Part shown: positions 8,274-17,617 of the stretch, piece after piece
Position numbering within the stretch: position 1 is the first letter of the stretch
Layout of the letters: each line of letters starts with the position of its first letter
Origin: Halorussus lipolyticus
GTDB lineage: Archaea; Halobacteriota; Halobacteria; Halobacteriales; Haladaptataceae
Assembly (NCBI RefSeq): GCF_029338375.1
Contig: NZ_CP119804.1
Coordinates: 992,001-1,056,000 of the forward strand
Direction of reading: 5' to 3'
Length of the DNA: 64,000 nucleotides
Translations under genes and position numbers: made by a program
Notes under the pieces: generated by a model
What the model saw: only the letters and a program-made list of their open reading frames with translations
The model's database searches: none
Told to the model about the DNA's origin: nothing

Positions 8274-9395
8274 TCACTGGTTCCACGGGGCCTCGTCGGG
8301 GTCCACGATGCGCCGGCGCTCGTCGATGGAGTCGATTTTTCCGATGTCCTCGTCGTCCAGTTCCACGCCGAGACTCAGCCAGTTTTCGCGCAGATGCTCC
8401 TCGCTGGTGGCCTTCGGGATGGCGGTGACCTCCTTCTCGCGGAGCCACGCCAAACTGATTTGCTGAGGAGTCGCGTCGTGTTTCTCGGCGACCTCCTGCA
8501 GTTCGTCCACGTCCGACACGTCGCCGCGGGCGATTGGCGAGTAGGCGACCAGTTCCACGTCCACGTCGTCTTGGGCGCAGAACTGCCGGAGGTTCTTCTG
8601 GGGGAGCAGTGGGTGCATCTCGACCTGATTGGCGAAAATCGGCTCGTCGGCGGCCTCGATGGCCTCCTCCAGCAGTTCGACCGTGAAGTTCGAGACGCCG
8701 ATTTCCCCGATGAGGCCCTCCTCGCGGAGTTCCGAGAAGGCCTCCATCGTGTCTGTGGCCTCGTACTCGCCGGTCGGCCAGTGGACGTACAGCAGGTCCA
8801 CCGAATCCACGCCGAGGCGTTCGAGGCCCTCCTCGGCGCTGGTCAGCACGTGGTCGTAGTCGAGGTTGTCGGGACTGACTTTGGTCGCCAGAAAGAGGTC
8901 GTCGCGCCCGATTTCGGCCTCCACGATGGCGTCGCCGACTGCTGTCTCGTTGTCGTAGCCCTCGGCGGTGTCGATGTGCCGGTAGCCCATCTGGATGGCC
9001 TGCCTGACCGCCTCGACGCACTCGTCGTACTCGTCCATCTGGTAGGTGCCCAGACCGAGCATCGGCATCCCGTGGGCAGTCGGCGGCGAGAGGTCGGCGA
9101 CCGCTTGGTCGATTCCCGCGGACTCGGTGCCGGCGGGTTGGGCACCCTCGGTGGCCGGTTCGCCCGATTCTTCGTCCTCGCCCGGCGTCGCTCGTTCCCG
9201 GACCTCGCTGGCGGCCTCAGTCAGGTGGTCTCCGGTCTCCGCAGTCACGTCGTCTCCTCGGCGTCGCCCGAGGAGGAACCCGGCGAGGAACGCCCCGGCG
9301 AAGGGAAGTCCCTTCCGCAGAAGACTGCTCCCGCCTCCGGTCTGTTCTCGCTGTCGCTCGTCGCTGTCAGCTTGCTTTCTCTCTCGTCCGAGCAT
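8274..9395 (-). CDS. Membrane-anchored aldo/keto reductase
   Basis: A 373-residue protein. The catalytic part (about 105-373) is an aldo/keto reductase that reduces carbonyls with NADPH. The tetrad is visible: Asp and Tyr in YRHIDTAEGYDNE, Lys in FLATKV, His in LLYVHWP. The barrel end carries AIPKAT, which binds the cofactor 2'-phosphate. Unlike usual family members (270-330 residues), it has an extra N-terminus: a basic stretch, a hydrophobic segment GLPFAGAFLAGFLLG (about 29-43), then an acidic linker. This probably ties the enzyme to the membrane. An internal Met at the barrel start (about residue 110) could give a soluble form. Divergent from the 9501 gene. Confidence 0.88.
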   Translation of the reverse strand: MLGRERKQADSDERQREQTGGGSSLLRKGLPFAGAFLAGFLLGRRRGDDVTAETGDHLTEAASEVRERATPGEDEESGEPATEGAQPAGTESAGIDQAVADLSPPTAHGMPMLGLGTYQMDEYDECVEAVRQAIQMGYRHIDTAEGYDNETAVGDAIVEAEIGRDDLFLATKVSPDNLDYDHVLTSAEEGLERLGVDSVDLLYVHWPTGEYEATDTMEAFSELREEGLIGEIGVSNFTVELLEEAIEAADEPIFANQVEMHPLLPQKNLRQFCAQDDVDVELVAYSPIARGDVSDVDELQEVAEKHDATPQQISLAWLREKEVTAIPKATSEEHLRENWLSLGVELDDEDIGKIDSIDERRRIVDPDEAPWNQ

Positions 9396-9500
9396 GGCTT
9401 CTCAGTTCGAGAGTCGCGTACTTCCCCGTTGTGGCGGTCCGACGCGGCGGGCCGCTCGCTCGCCGAAACGCTTATGCGCCAAATGGTTGGATTTCTAACT

Positions 9501-10391
9501 ATGGCTGGGGAAGATACTCGACAAGAGCGATTCGACCAGAAGCTTCGGTGGATGCTCGACGCGCCGTTTTTCATCGACGCCGAGCAGTTGTCGGCGTTCT
9601 ACGACGCGGTCGTTCAACCACCGGGGAAGTGGGACGAGTCAGTGAAACTCGAAATCACCGAGGAGAAGACCCGCGAAATCAATACTAGTCTCGGTCTCGA
9701 CGTGAACCCCTTGAGCATGTTCGGGAGTCTGAACGCGGTCCTCAATCCCGTCGAGGCGGGCATCGGAGCGAGCGCGAAAAGCGGCAAGTCGAAGGCCGAG
9801 ACCAAGACCCAATCGCTCGAACTGACGCCCATCGAGACGCCCCAGCGACAACTGATTCAGTTGACCTCCCAGTACTTGGTGAACTACCCGAACCGCATCT
9901 TCTTCGTGGAGGACGTGGAGCGAGAGGCCGACTGGTACCGGGAGGAGGAAATTCGAGAAGTCCCGCGAGGACTGGTGTTCTTGGACCTCCCGTCGGAATC
10001 GGAGGCGGAGAACAACAACGTCCCGAAGACGAAGCTGATTCCCATGGCCGTCGAGTTCGAGGACGGCCGAATCGTGACGCTGTACGACAAACTGGGCGCG
10101 ACGCGGAAGAACGATTCGTGGGGACCGTTCATCGAGAACTTCACGCCCGAGGAGGCCATCAAGGAAATCGAGGAGACCACCGAAGGCGAGGGCCGAATCC
10201 AGTGGATAAATTTCCGCCTGCCGCTGGACGAGCATTCGACCGCCCGCATTCACTTCGAACCTCACGGGAAGTACAACAACGGGACGTTCGCCTACAACCT
10301 CGTCAAACTCGGCTACAAGCACGGCCTCCGCCTCGTCGGGACGGTGCAGGCCGAACCCGACGTGCGAGTGCTGGCTGGCTACCGGAAGTAG
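9501..10391 (+). CDS. Conserved haloarchaeal hypothetical protein
   Basis: A 296-residue soluble protein with no motif I can name. The sequence is well-behaved coding DNA from MAGEDTRQERFDQKLRWML to the stop, with no predicted membrane segment or Cys cluster. It has mixed alpha/beta character, with an Ala/Lys/Ser-rich patch near residues 90-102 and many charged residues. The ATG at 9501 is chosen because a TATA-like CTTATG lies about 30 bases upstream and the longer open frame 5' of it overlaps the divergent aldo/keto reductase. Function unknown; it is divergent from that reductase across a gap of about 105 bases. Confidence 0.75.
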   Translation: MAGEDTRQERFDQKLRWMLDAPFFIDAEQLSAFYDAVVQPPGKWDESVKLEITEEKTREINTSLGLDVNPLSMFGSLNAVLNPVEAGIGASAKSGKSKAETKTQSLELTPIETPQRQLIQLTSQYLVNYPNRIFFVEDVEREADWYREEEIREVPRGLVFLDLPSESEAENNNVPKTKLIPMAVEFEDGRIVTLYDKLGATRKNDSWGPFIENFTPEEAIKEIEETTEGEGRIQWINFRLPLDEHSTARIHFEPHGKYNNGTFAYNLVKLGYKHGLRLVGTVQAEPDVRVLAGYRK

Positions 10392-10403
10392 CCGGTCACG
10401 CGC

Positions 10404-11579
10404 TCACTCGACCTGCAGATGAATCGGGTAGTCGGTCAGGTTCTCGTAGCCGTCTTCGGTCACGACCACGAGGTCCTCGATGCGGATGCCGCCGACTTCG
10501 GGGTCGTAGAGGCCCGGCTCGATGGTGATGACGTGGCCGGGCTTGAGTTCGCCGCCGTCGGGGCTGACCCGCGGGAGTTCGTGAACGTCGAGACCGATGC
10601 CGTGGCCCGTGCTGTGGATGAATCCGGTCTCGGCGTCGGGCTTGCTCCGGAGGGTGTCGTAGCCCTTCTCCTCGTACACGTCGCAGACCGCATCGTGAAC
10701 CTCCTTGCCCGTGACGCCGGGTTCCACCGCGTCGAGGGCCGCCTCGAAGGCCTCGTAGGTGTCGTCGTAGCGCCGGCGGACCTCCTCGGTGGGTTCGCCC
10801 TTCACGAAGGTCCGGGTCATGTCGCCGTGGTACTTGGTCGCCTTGTTCTGCGGGAAGATGTCGATGACGATGGTCTCGCCCGCAGAGAGGGGTCCGGTCC
10901 CGCGATTGTGCGGCCCGGCGGCGTCAGCGCCGCAGGCCACGATGGTCTCGTCCAGTCCGCACCCGTGACGCAGGAGCGTGACCTCGATTTCCTCCTTGAC
11001 GCGCTCGCTGGTCAGGACCTCGCCGTCGTAGTAGAGGGTGCCGTCCTCGACGGTGGCCTCGGCCAGCATCTCCTCGGCGGCGGCCATCGCAGACTCGTTG
11101 GCGCGCTGGGCCTCGTGGACGTGTTCGACCTCCTCATCGGACTTGATGGCGCGGATTCGCGTCACCACGTCGTCGGGGAGGACTTCGACCGAGACGCCCT
11201 CGTCGCGCAGGTTGTCGGCGGTGCCGAGGGGGAACCGCTCGGGCGCGGCGACCGACTCGACGCCGTGGTCCGCGAGGAACTCGGCGCAGGCCCGACTCTT
11301 GGCCCCGGCGCGACCGTACTCGGCGACCTTCTCGTGGAAGCCGTAATCGGTGAGGCGGGCCACTTCGTCGGCGCGACTCTCCTCGGTTGCCCGGCCGTAT
11401 TCGAGGCCCGAGACCAACAGGTAGGTTCCCTCGGGCGTGTAGAGCGTGACGAAGGGGTCGGGCGCGTCGAAGCCCGAGAGGTACAACTGGTCGGACTCGC
11501 CCGAGTCGGCGTCGAGGAGGTAGCCGTCTACGTCGGCCTCGGCGAGCGCGTCGGCGAGCGGTGACAGGTCTGGGTCCAT
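10404..11579 (-). CDS. M24-family Xaa-Pro aminopeptidase/dipeptidase
   Basis: A 391-residue two-domain metallopeptidase that cleaves peptides with proline at P1'. The N-terminal creatinase-like domain (about 1-140) precedes the pita-bread catalytic domain. All five metal ligands can be seen: Asp in IVIDIFPQ, Asp in YHGDMTRTF, His in HSTGHGIGLDVHE, Glu in ITIEPGLYDP and Glu in RIEDLVVV. I start at ATG 11577-11579 (MDPDLSPLADAL). The frame stays open to 11768, but that extension runs into repeat-like DNA and reads as Arg-rich noise. It is probably a cytoplasmic peptide-turnover enzyme. Confidence 0.92.
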   Translation of the reverse strand: MDPDLSPLADALAEADVDGYLLDADSGESDQLYLSGFDAPDPFVTLYTPEGTYLLVSGLEYGRATEESRADEVARLTDYGFHEKVAEYGRAGAKSRACAEFLADHGVESVAAPERFPLGTADNLRDEGVSVEVLPDDVVTRIRAIKSDEEVEHVHEAQRANESAMAAAEEMLAEATVEDGTLYYDGEVLTSERVKEEIEVTLLRHGCGLDETIVACGADAAGPHNRGTGPLSAGETIVIDIFPQNKATKYHGDMTRTFVKGEPTEEVRRRYDDTYEAFEAALDAVEPGVTGKEVHDAVCDVYEEKGYDTLRSKPDAETGFIHSTGHGIGLDVHELPRVSPDGGELKPGHVITIEPGLYDPEVGGIRIEDLVVVTEDGYENLTDYPIHLQVE

Positions 11580-11639
11580 ACCTGCCGAAAGCGACCGGAG
11601 GAGGAAAACGATACGGGTTCCGGAACGCGATAGCGCCCG

Positions 11640-11720
11640 GAGAAGCCGGTCGAACCGGAACGGCGGTCTCGAAGGTCCTCGCACGGTTCGCAGTCGCGGT
11701 CCGAGTACGACGCGCTCGTC
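11640..11720 (+). repeat. Partial family A-like repeat
   Basis: The order GGTCGAACCGGAACGGCGGT, TCTCGAAGG, TCCTCGC, GGTTCGCAGTCGCGGTC follows the left end of the family A copy at 24178-24325 with scattered changes. The right half is absent. It is probably a decayed copy. Confidence 0.4.
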
Positions 11721-11868
11721 GGCTTGCACCCTCGGACTCTCGAAGTTCGGTCGCTTCGCTCCCGCCATCGGAAGGAACTTCCAGAACGGTCTATCGGTCG
11801 GTGGACTCCTCGACGGTGACGCTCCAAAGCAACCGAATTATTTTCTTTCCAAACAAAAACAATTCCTA

Positions 11869-12393
11869 TCACCGTGCCTTTGATTGCCCGTCCCGTCGAA
11901 CCGTCGAGTTCGGCCCGACGAAATACGTCGCGTACTGCGTGAAGTAGTCGGCGTGAATCGTGGTCTCGCCCGCGCCGGAGTTGGCCCACGCCGAACACCG
12001 GACCACGACGCGGAAGCCCTCGCCGTACTCCGCGACCGAATCGACGCCGCACTCCCGATGGACCTCGGTCGATTCCCCGCGGTAGAGGCGGTTGTACACC
12101 CACCGACGCTCGAAAGTGTTGACGTACTCCCGGACGCTCTCGGCGGTCAGGTCGGGCGGTCGCTCGGGCGGCGATTTCGGTCCCTCGGGGAACGTCGTTT
12201 CTCCGTCTGGAAGCGACCGGTCCGCGCCGAGTCCGTGGGTCGTCGGTTCGGCGGTGGTGGTCGAGTCGGCGGCGGCGGTCGCTCCGCTCCCGTCCGATTC
12301 TTCGGCGTCGAGCGCGCCGGAGGCACACCCCGCCAGCGACCCTGCGAGTGCGACCGACCCCATCCGAAGCACGCGGCGTCTCGACGGTGACAC
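11869..12393 (-). CDS. Tat-exported lipoprotein, unknown function
   Basis: A 174-residue protein. The N-terminus MSPSRRRVLRMGSVALAGSL is a twin-arginine signal (RRR-VLR) and ends in a lipobox LAGC with Cys at residue 23, so the mature protein should be folded before export and lipid-anchored outside the cell. An acidic/Thr-rich linker follows (about 27-60), typical of haloarchaeal lipoproteins. The globular part, about 75-174, begins around PPDLTAESVREYVNTFERRW and has two more Cys (about 111 and 131) that could pair. No enzyme motif is visible. It lies upstream of the M24 peptidase on the same strand but almost 300 bases away. Confidence 0.8.
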   Translation of the reverse strand: MSPSRRRVLRMGSVALAGSLAGCASGALDAEESDGSGATAAADSTTTAEPTTHGLGADRSLPDGETTFPEGPKSPPERPPDLTAESVREYVNTFERRWVYNRLYRGESTEVHRECGVDSVAEYGEGFRVVVRCSAWANSGAGETTIHADYFTQYATYFVGPNSTVRRDGQSKAR

Positions 12394-12478
12394 GTCCGGG
12401 GCGACTCGGCGATGGGGTAAATACTTTCTCCGACGCCCCGGCGAAAGCTATTCCACCCCGGCGTCCGTGGCCGAAGAT

Positions 12479-12754
12479 ATGTCATCCAACGAAGGTGGTG
12501 GGCGGTCGGACGAACCCTCGACCGGCCTCAAAGTCGCCCTCGGCGTCGTCGCTGTCCTCGCGCTTCTGTACAGCGTCGTCATCGCCACTCGGCCGCTGTT
12601 CGGCGTGAGCATCGTGGTTTGGCTGTTCGGGGCGTATCTCCTCTGGCGCTTCGTCCTCCTCGCGAGGCGATTCGTCCGCGCCGTCGAACGCATCGCCGAC
12701 GCGATGGAGGAGTCTGGCGCGAACGTCCCCCGAGAGCGCGAGCGAGAGGTCTGA
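12479..12754 (+). CDS. Small membrane protein, unknown function
   Basis: A 91-residue protein. A polar N-terminus of 16 residues precedes two hydrophobic segments, LKVALGVVAVLALLYSVVIA (about 18-37) and a second around IVVWLFGAYLLWRFVLLA (about 45-62), then a basic/acidic tail. The ATG at 12479 follows GCCGAAGAT and gives a normal two-helix protein; the longer frame upstream overlaps the divergent lipoprotein gene and lacks coding character. Function not recognised. Confidence 0.75.
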   Translation: MSSNEGGGRSDEPSTGLKVALGVVAVLALLYSVVIATRPLFGVSIVVWLFGAYLLWRFVLLARRFVRAVERIADAMEESGANVPREREREV

Positions 12755-12826
12755 GAGTTTCTTTCGTCCCGGTTCCCGGTCGTCGCGTCCGCAATCCAAA
12801 TCACCGCTCGCGTCGGAGTATTACCC

Positions 12827-13276
12827 ATGAAGTACCTCGTGGCGGTCGATGGCTCCGAGTCCAGCATGGCGGCGGTCAGATACGCGGTCGAACAGGCGTC
12901 CGCGACCGGCGCGGAAGTCGTCGCCATCAGCGTGGTGGTCCCCGACCAGTTTTTCACCGGCGGCGACGACCCGCCGGAGAGTTACACCGAGGCTGAGGAC
13001 GAACTCGTCACCGAGGACATCGGCGACGCCGAGGACGAGGCGCAGGAGGCCCTCGACGAGGCCGCCGAAATCGGCGACAAGGAGGGCATCGCAGTCGAGA
13101 CCGGCCTCCTCTACGGCGAACCGGTCGAGGCCATCACCGAGTTCGCAGACGACAACGATTTCGACGCCATCTTCGTCGGCCACCGCGGCCTCTCCGACGA
13201 GTACGAGGGACTGGTCGGTTCGACCGCGAAGGACGTGGTTGGCCGGGCGACGGTGCCCGTGACGGTCGTTCGGTGA
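12827..13276 (+). CDS. Universal stress protein UspA family
   Basis: A 149-residue single-domain UspA. The first strand, MKYLVAVDGSESSMAAVRYA, and the ATP-binding signature near the C-terminus, GHRGLSDEYEGLVGS, fit the G-x2-G-x9-G(S/T) pattern exactly. This is therefore the nucleotide-binding subtype rather than the non-binding one. The final strand TVPVTVVR is typical. An acidic insert (about 45-80) is a haloarchaeal trait. It sits 66 bases ahead of aroA on the same strand but probably has its own promoter. Confidence 0.93.
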   Translation: MKYLVAVDGSESSMAAVRYAVEQASATGAEVVAISVVVPDQFFTGGDDPPESYTEAEDELVTEDIGDAEDEAQEALDEAAEIGDKEGIAVETGLLYGEPVEAITEFADDNDFDAIFVGHRGLSDEYEGLVGSTAKDVVGRATVPVTVVR

Positions 13277-13342
13277 CGCGATTTTTCGGGGTAAGTTGCA
13301 TCCTCCGGTATTCTGATAGACCCTCGGCCCGTCGGGCCGGAC

Positions 13343-14632
13343 ATGGACGTAGAAATCGAGCCATCGACGCTCTCGGGGACGGCCCGCGCGCCCTCCTCGA
13401 AAAGCTACACCCACCGGGCGATTCTGTCTGCCGGGTACTCCGGCGGCGCGCTGGTCTACGACCCCCTCGTCAGCGCCGACACCAAGGCGACGATGCGGGC
13501 GGTGGACGCCTTCGGCGGCGACGTAGAGCGCAAATCAGACCACCTCGACGTGGACGGCTTTGACGGCAAACCCGAGGTCCCCGGCGACGTGATAGACTGC
13601 GCGAACAGCGGGACGACCATGCGACTCGTGACCGCGACGGCGGCACTGGCCGACGGCGCGACGGTGCTGACCGGCGACAGTTCCCTTCGGTCTCGGCCCC
13701 ACGGCCCGCTTCTGGACGCCATCGAGGAGCTAGGCGGTCGGGCCGAAAGCACCCGCCGGAACGGACAGGCACCCCTCGTCGTGGATGGTCCCATCTCCGG
13801 CGGCGAGGTGTCGATGCCCGGCGACGTGTCCTCGCAGTTCGTCACGGCCCTGCTGATGGCCGGGGCGCTCACCGACGAGGGCATCGAAATCGACCTCGAA
13901 ACCGAACTCAAGTCCGCGCCCTACGTGGACATCACCCTCGAACTGCTGGACGAGTTCGGCGTCGAGGCCGGAAAGAGTGCAGACTCCTACCACGTCGAGG
14001 GCGGCCAGTTCTACGAACCCGAGGACGGCGAGTACCACGTCCCCGGCGACTTCTCGTCGATTTCGTACCTCCTCGGGGCGGGCGCGGTGGCGGCCGAAGA
14101 CGGCTCCGAGGTCCGGGTCCGTGGGGCCTACCCCAGCGCACAGGGCGACTCGAAAATCGTCGGTGTCCTCGGTCGGATGGGGGCCGACGTGGACTGGAAC
14201 CGCGACGACGGCATCATCACCGTCGAGCAGTCGAACCTCTCGGGTGTCGAGGTGGACGTGGGTGACACCCCGGACCTCCTCCCGACAATCGCGGCGCTCG
14301 GTGCGGTGGCGGACGGCGAGACCCGCATCGTCAACTGCGAACACGTCCGGTACAAGGAGACCGACCGCGTGACCGCGATGGCCGAAGAACTGGAGAAAAT
14401 CGGCGCGAAGACCGAGGAGCGCGAGGACACCCTCATCATCCGCGGCGACGAGTCGGACCTGACCGGCGGCGTCGTGGACGGCCGGGGCGACCACCGCATC
14501 GTGATGGCGCTCGCCGTCGCCGGCCTCGCTGGCGACGACCCGACGACCATCTCGGGCGGCGAACACGTTGACGTGTCTTTCCCCAACTTCTTCGAGGTCC
14601 TCTACGAACTCGGTGCGACCGTGAACCGGTAA
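13343..14632 (+). CDS. aroA: 3-phosphoshikimate 1-carboxyvinyltransferase (EPSP synthase)
   Basis: A 429-residue enzyme that joins shikimate-3-phosphate and phosphoenolpyruvate, step six of the shikimate pathway, in the cytoplasm. Family signatures seen: [11 protein letters not shown] at the N-terminus (phosphate-binding Lys/Ser), NSGTTMRL (about 89-96, with the PEP-binding region), [31 protein letters not shown], and the C-terminal [16 protein letters not shown] and [17 protein letters not shown]. Length is typical. TyrA and AroC lie within 11 kb, a loose aromatic group rather than one operon. Confidence 0.96.
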   Translation: MDVEIEPSTLSGTARAPSSKSYTHRAILSAGYSGGALVYDPLVSADTKATMRAVDAFGGDVERKSDHLDVDGFDGKPEVPGDVIDCANSGTTMRLVTATAALADGATVLTGDSSLRSRPHGPLLDAIEELGGRAESTRRNGQAPLVVDGPISGGEVSMPGDVSSQFVTALLMAGALTDEGIEIDLETELKSAPYVDITLELLDEFGVEAGKSADSYHVEGGQFYEPEDGEYHVPGDFSSISYLLGAGAVAAEDGSEVRVRGAYPSAQGDSKIVGVLGRMGADVDWNRDDGIITVEQSNLSGVEVDVGDTPDLLPTIAALGAVADGETRIVNCEHVRYKETDRVTAMAEELEKIGAKTEEREDTLIIRGDESDLTGGVVDGRGDHRIVMALAVAGLAGDDPTTISGGEHVDVSFPNFFEVLYELGATVNR

Positions 14633-14763
14633 ATCGCCGAAAAATGCGAACCGGTAATCGCCCGGAAACGCGGTTTCCGGTCGATGGTCGGCAGGCCGGC
14701 CAACCGCCGAGGATGCGCTCGGTTGACTAACCACCAGAAAAGAGCTTACTCGACCAGTCCACC

Positions 14764-14905
14764 GTGGGTGGGGTGAAGGGGCCGCCCGGTCGCGTTTTAC
14801 TTGGTCGTCTGGGCGGCCCCTATCTGCGACGCGCGGTGCGGAGAGGAGCAGATATGCCGGCCAGCGACCGCGACCGGGCGGGGGCTTCAAAAAGCATTCA
14901 TCACG
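14764..14905 (+). repeat. Intergenic palindromic repeat, family A copy 1
   Basis: A large palindrome with outer arms CCGCCCGGTCGCG (14782-14794) and CGCGACCGGGCGG near 14869-14881. Inside are a second pair around TATCTGC/GCAGATA and a conserved GCGGTGCGGAGAGG block. It starts with GTGGGTGGGGTGAAGGGG and ends GGGGGCTTCAAAAAGCATTCATCAC. Copies at 23435, 42622 (reverse), 21951 and 24178 (reverse) keep the architecture while inner stems change. It occupies the 441-base gap 14633-15073, in which I see no gene. Confidence 0.7.
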
Positions 14906-15073
14906 TCTGTTCCGCGGTTCGCGGTTGCAGTTACGTCGAGACGAAACGACCGGGCGGGAGCTTCGAGAAGCCTGCTCTCCGGTATTCTCGGCGGTTGCTA
15001 TCCTACTCAAATCTCGTAATTCTCTCCCACACCATCGACAGTTATTTTCCCCGAGTAGTCGAATCCCCGCCGA

Positions 15074-16312
15074 ATGCTCCGAACCGACGTGGCCGAGGAC
15101 CTCCTGCGGGAGTTCGGCGACGAGGGCTCCCTCTTTCCGGACTACGAGGGCTACTGCTTTGCTAACGTCCCGCACACGATAGCGTCCGCGTTCGGCGTCG
15201 AGACCGGTCGGACCCTGCCCGACGACGCGCTGGCCGGGGTGGAGGCGGCCGACTTCGAGAACGTCCTCCTCGTGCTGGTCGATGGGTTCGGCTTCCGGCA
15301 GTGGCGACGCGAGCGCGACCACCACGAGTTTCTGGACCGACTGAGTTCCGCGGCGCGGGTCACGCCGCTGACGTCCATCTACCCGAGCGAGACCGCTACA
15401 GCGATGGAAACGCTTCACACCGGGACGCTCCCGGCCGAACACGGCGTCGTGGGGTGGAACGTCTACGAACCGACCACCGACGAGGAGTTCGAGGCCTTAC
15501 CCTTCCTGACCAAGGACGGCGAGGAGCCAGCCATCTCGCGCTCGGAGATTTCGGCCGCCGAGTCGCTCTATCCGGAACTGGCCGACGCGGGCGTTTCGAC
15601 TCACCACGTCGTGAACCACCCGACGACGCCCGAGGCCGCGGCGCGCCACGGCTACGAGTCGCTGTCGGAGTTCGCCGAGACGGTGCCCGAGGTCGTCGAG
15701 GCGGCCGACGCGCCGGCGTACTGCTTCGCCTACCTGCCGCAGGTGGACGCCGCGGCCCACGAGTCGGGGACCGATTCGACGGAGTACCGCGAGACGGTCG
15801 GCGAAGTCGTCTCGGCGGTCGAATCGGCGCTCGCGGGCCTCGATAGCGACACCGCAGACGAGACCCTCGTGGTCGTCACGGCCGACCACGGCCACGTGAA
15901 CACCGACCCCGAGCGCAACGTGAATCTGGACCAGCGCCCGGACCTGCTGGACGCGCTCCGCCGGCAGGCAGACGGCACGCCAATCAAGTTCTCGGGGAGT
16001 CCGCGCAACGTCCACCTGCACTTGCAGGACGGGCGCGTCGAGGAGGTCGCCGAGGACCTGCGACGGGAGTTCGACGCCAGAGCCTTCGAGCGCGACGAGA
16101 TTTTCGACCGCGACCTGTTCGGCGACGTGACGCCCTCCGAGACCTTCCGCCAGCGTCTCGGCGACGTGGTTCTCAGCCACCGGAATCTGAACGTCTGGTA
16201 CGGTGACGACGAGGCCGAGGAACTCGGATACGTCGGGATGCACGGCGGTCTCAACCCCGACGAGATGCTGGTGCCGTTCGCTGTCGTGCCGGCCAGTGAC
16301 CTCGGGGAGTAG
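15074..16312 (+). CDS. Alkaline-phosphatase-superfamily phosphodiesterase/nucleotide pyrophosphatase
   Basis: A 412-residue enzyme of the alkaline phosphatase superfamily, close to type I nucleotide pyrophosphatases. Metal-site blocks are present: LVLVDGFGF (first Asp), YPSETATAMETLHTGTLPAEHG (Thr nucleophile region), FAYLPQVDAAAHESG (Asp/His pair), VVVTADHGHVN (Asp-His), and GMHGGLNPDEMLVPF (last His). It probably hydrolyses phosphodiesters or pyrophosphates with two zinc-type metal ions. There is no signal peptide, so a cytoplasmic role is likely. Substrate not determinable. Confidence 0.88.
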   Translation: MLRTDVAEDLLREFGDEGSLFPDYEGYCFANVPHTIASAFGVETGRTLPDDALAGVEAADFENVLLVLVDGFGFRQWRRERDHHEFLDRLSSAARVTPLTSIYPSETATAMETLHTGTLPAEHGVVGWNVYEPTTDEEFEALPFLTKDGEEPAISRSEISAAESLYPELADAGVSTHHVVNHPTTPEAAARHGYESLSEFAETVPEVVEAADAPAYCFAYLPQVDAAAHESGTDSTEYRETVGEVVSAVESALAGLDSDTADETLVVVTADHGHVNTDPERNVNLDQRPDLLDALRRQADGTPIKFSGSPRNVHLHLQDGRVEEVAEDLRREFDARAFERDEIFDRDLFGDVTPSETFRQRLGDVVLSHRNLNVWYGDDEAEELGYVGMHGGLNPDEMLVPFAVVPASDLGE

Positions 16313-16450
16313 GACCGGATTAGAGAATTATTTACAATTGTTAAAGAAATGTTTCAATTTTCAAAGTAAACGTAAAGACGCGTTTGGTCGGAGGCGCGAC
16401 CGATTTGCTGGCGTCCGCCGACGAAATAACAGTTTCGTGACAAGTTGTCG

Positions 16451-17494
16451 CTACCCGACGATGCCGAGGAGGCCGAGCGTCCACCGGACCAACTCCGAGA
16501 GCGCGAACAGGCCACCCTCCGGGCGAGAGAGCTTTCGGCCCGACCAGAGCGCGACAACCATCACGACGACCAGCACCGTGAGCCACACCATGCTCTCCAG
16601 CGCCGTCGCCGAGACCGAGAGCGGACTGATGACGGCACCGACCCCGAGGATGCCGAGGACGTTGAAGACGTTGCTCCCGACCACGTTGCCGACCGAGACG
16701 CCGACTCGCCCCTGACGCATCGCCACCAGCGACACCGCGAACTCCGGCGTGGACGTGCCCGCCGCGACTATCGTCCCGCCGATGACCCACTCCGAGACGC
16801 CCGCTCCGCGAGCCAGCGCGGTCGCTGACTCGACCATGTAGTGACCGCTCACCAGCACGAGTGCCAGTCCGGCGACCAGTAGCGCCACGTCACGGGGGGG
16901 AGACGCGTGCTCCTCGACATCGAACGCCTCGGGCGACTCTCGACTGCCGTCGGGCGGCGTTTCGTCCGGCGTTTTGGCGGGCGTTTCGTCCGGCGTTTCG
17001 GCCGGGGCGGAGGACTCTGGGCCGACCTCGCCGTGCGACTCCGCGCGGAGCAGGTAGCCGGTGTAGGCGACGAGCAGACCAATCAACACAAGTCCCTCGA
17101 CGCGCCCGACCGTCAGGTTCCACATCACGGCGAACCCGACGAGCGTCGAACCGACGAGGACGAGGCCGTCGCGGTGGACCAGCGACCGCTCGATGGGGAT
17201 GACTCGGACGAGCGACACGACCCCGAGGATGAACGCGAGGTTGTAGATGTTCGACCCGACGACGTTGCCGACCGCGATGTCGCCCGCACCGGCCAGCGCC
17301 GCGTCGGTCGTCACCACGAGTTCCGGCGTCGAGGTCCCCATCGCAACGACAGTGAGGCCGATGGCGAGTTCCGAGAGACCGGCGCGTCGGGCCAGTCGGA
17401 CCGCGGAATCGACCAGCAGTCGCGCGCCGAGCCAGAGACCGAGGACCGAGGCGACGATGACTCCGAGTCGGACGGCGGTAGTTCCCCAGACCAT
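16451..17494 (-). CDS. Calcium/sodium (cation) antiporter, CaCA family
   Basis: An inner-membrane exchanger of the YrbG/CaCA type, with about ten transmembrane segments in two inverted halves. Both alpha repeats are intact: GTSTPELVVTTDAAL ... GNVVGSNIYNLAFILG in the first half and GTSTPEFAVSLVAM ... GNVVGSNVFNVLGILG in the second; the GNxxGSN and GTSxPE motifs form the ion site. A cytoplasmic acidic/Pro-rich linker with four repeats of a PAETPDET-like unit separates the halves. I prefer the ATG at 17492-17494 (MVWGTTAVRLGV), just before the first helix; another ATG at 17527 adds 11 residues. The 3' ends of this gene and the 15074 gene converge. Confidence 0.92.
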   Translation of the reverse strand: MVWGTTAVRLGVIVASVLGLWLGARLLVDSAVRLARRAGLSELAIGLTVVAMGTSTPELVVTTDAALAGAGDIAVGNVVGSNIYNLAFILGVVSLVRVIPIERSLVHRDGLVLVGSTLVGFAVMWNLTVGRVEGLVLIGLLVAYTGYLLRAESHGEVGPESSAPAETPDETPAKTPDETPPDGSRESPEAFDVEEHASPPRDVALLVAGLALVLVSGHYMVESATALARGAGVSEWVIGGTIVAAGTSTPEFAVSLVAMRQGRVGVSVGNVVGSNVFNVLGILGVGAVISPLSVSATALESMVWLTVLVVVMVVALWSGRKLSRPEGGLFALSELVRWTLGLLGIVG

Positions 17495-17617
17495 TCCGTT
17501 CGGGACGACGTTCGGCCGAGACGACAAAAAAGAACGCGGCGGTGCAAGTCGGCCGGAGTAGGACCAACTTGCGCGTACTCCAAACCATAAATACCGGGCC
17601 GGACCAATGTCCCCCTA

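Noticed and set aside
13730..15442. 570-codon minus-strand frame opposite aroA and the phosphatase
   Set aside because: It spans two real genes and the family A repeat; no motif or codon bias supports it.
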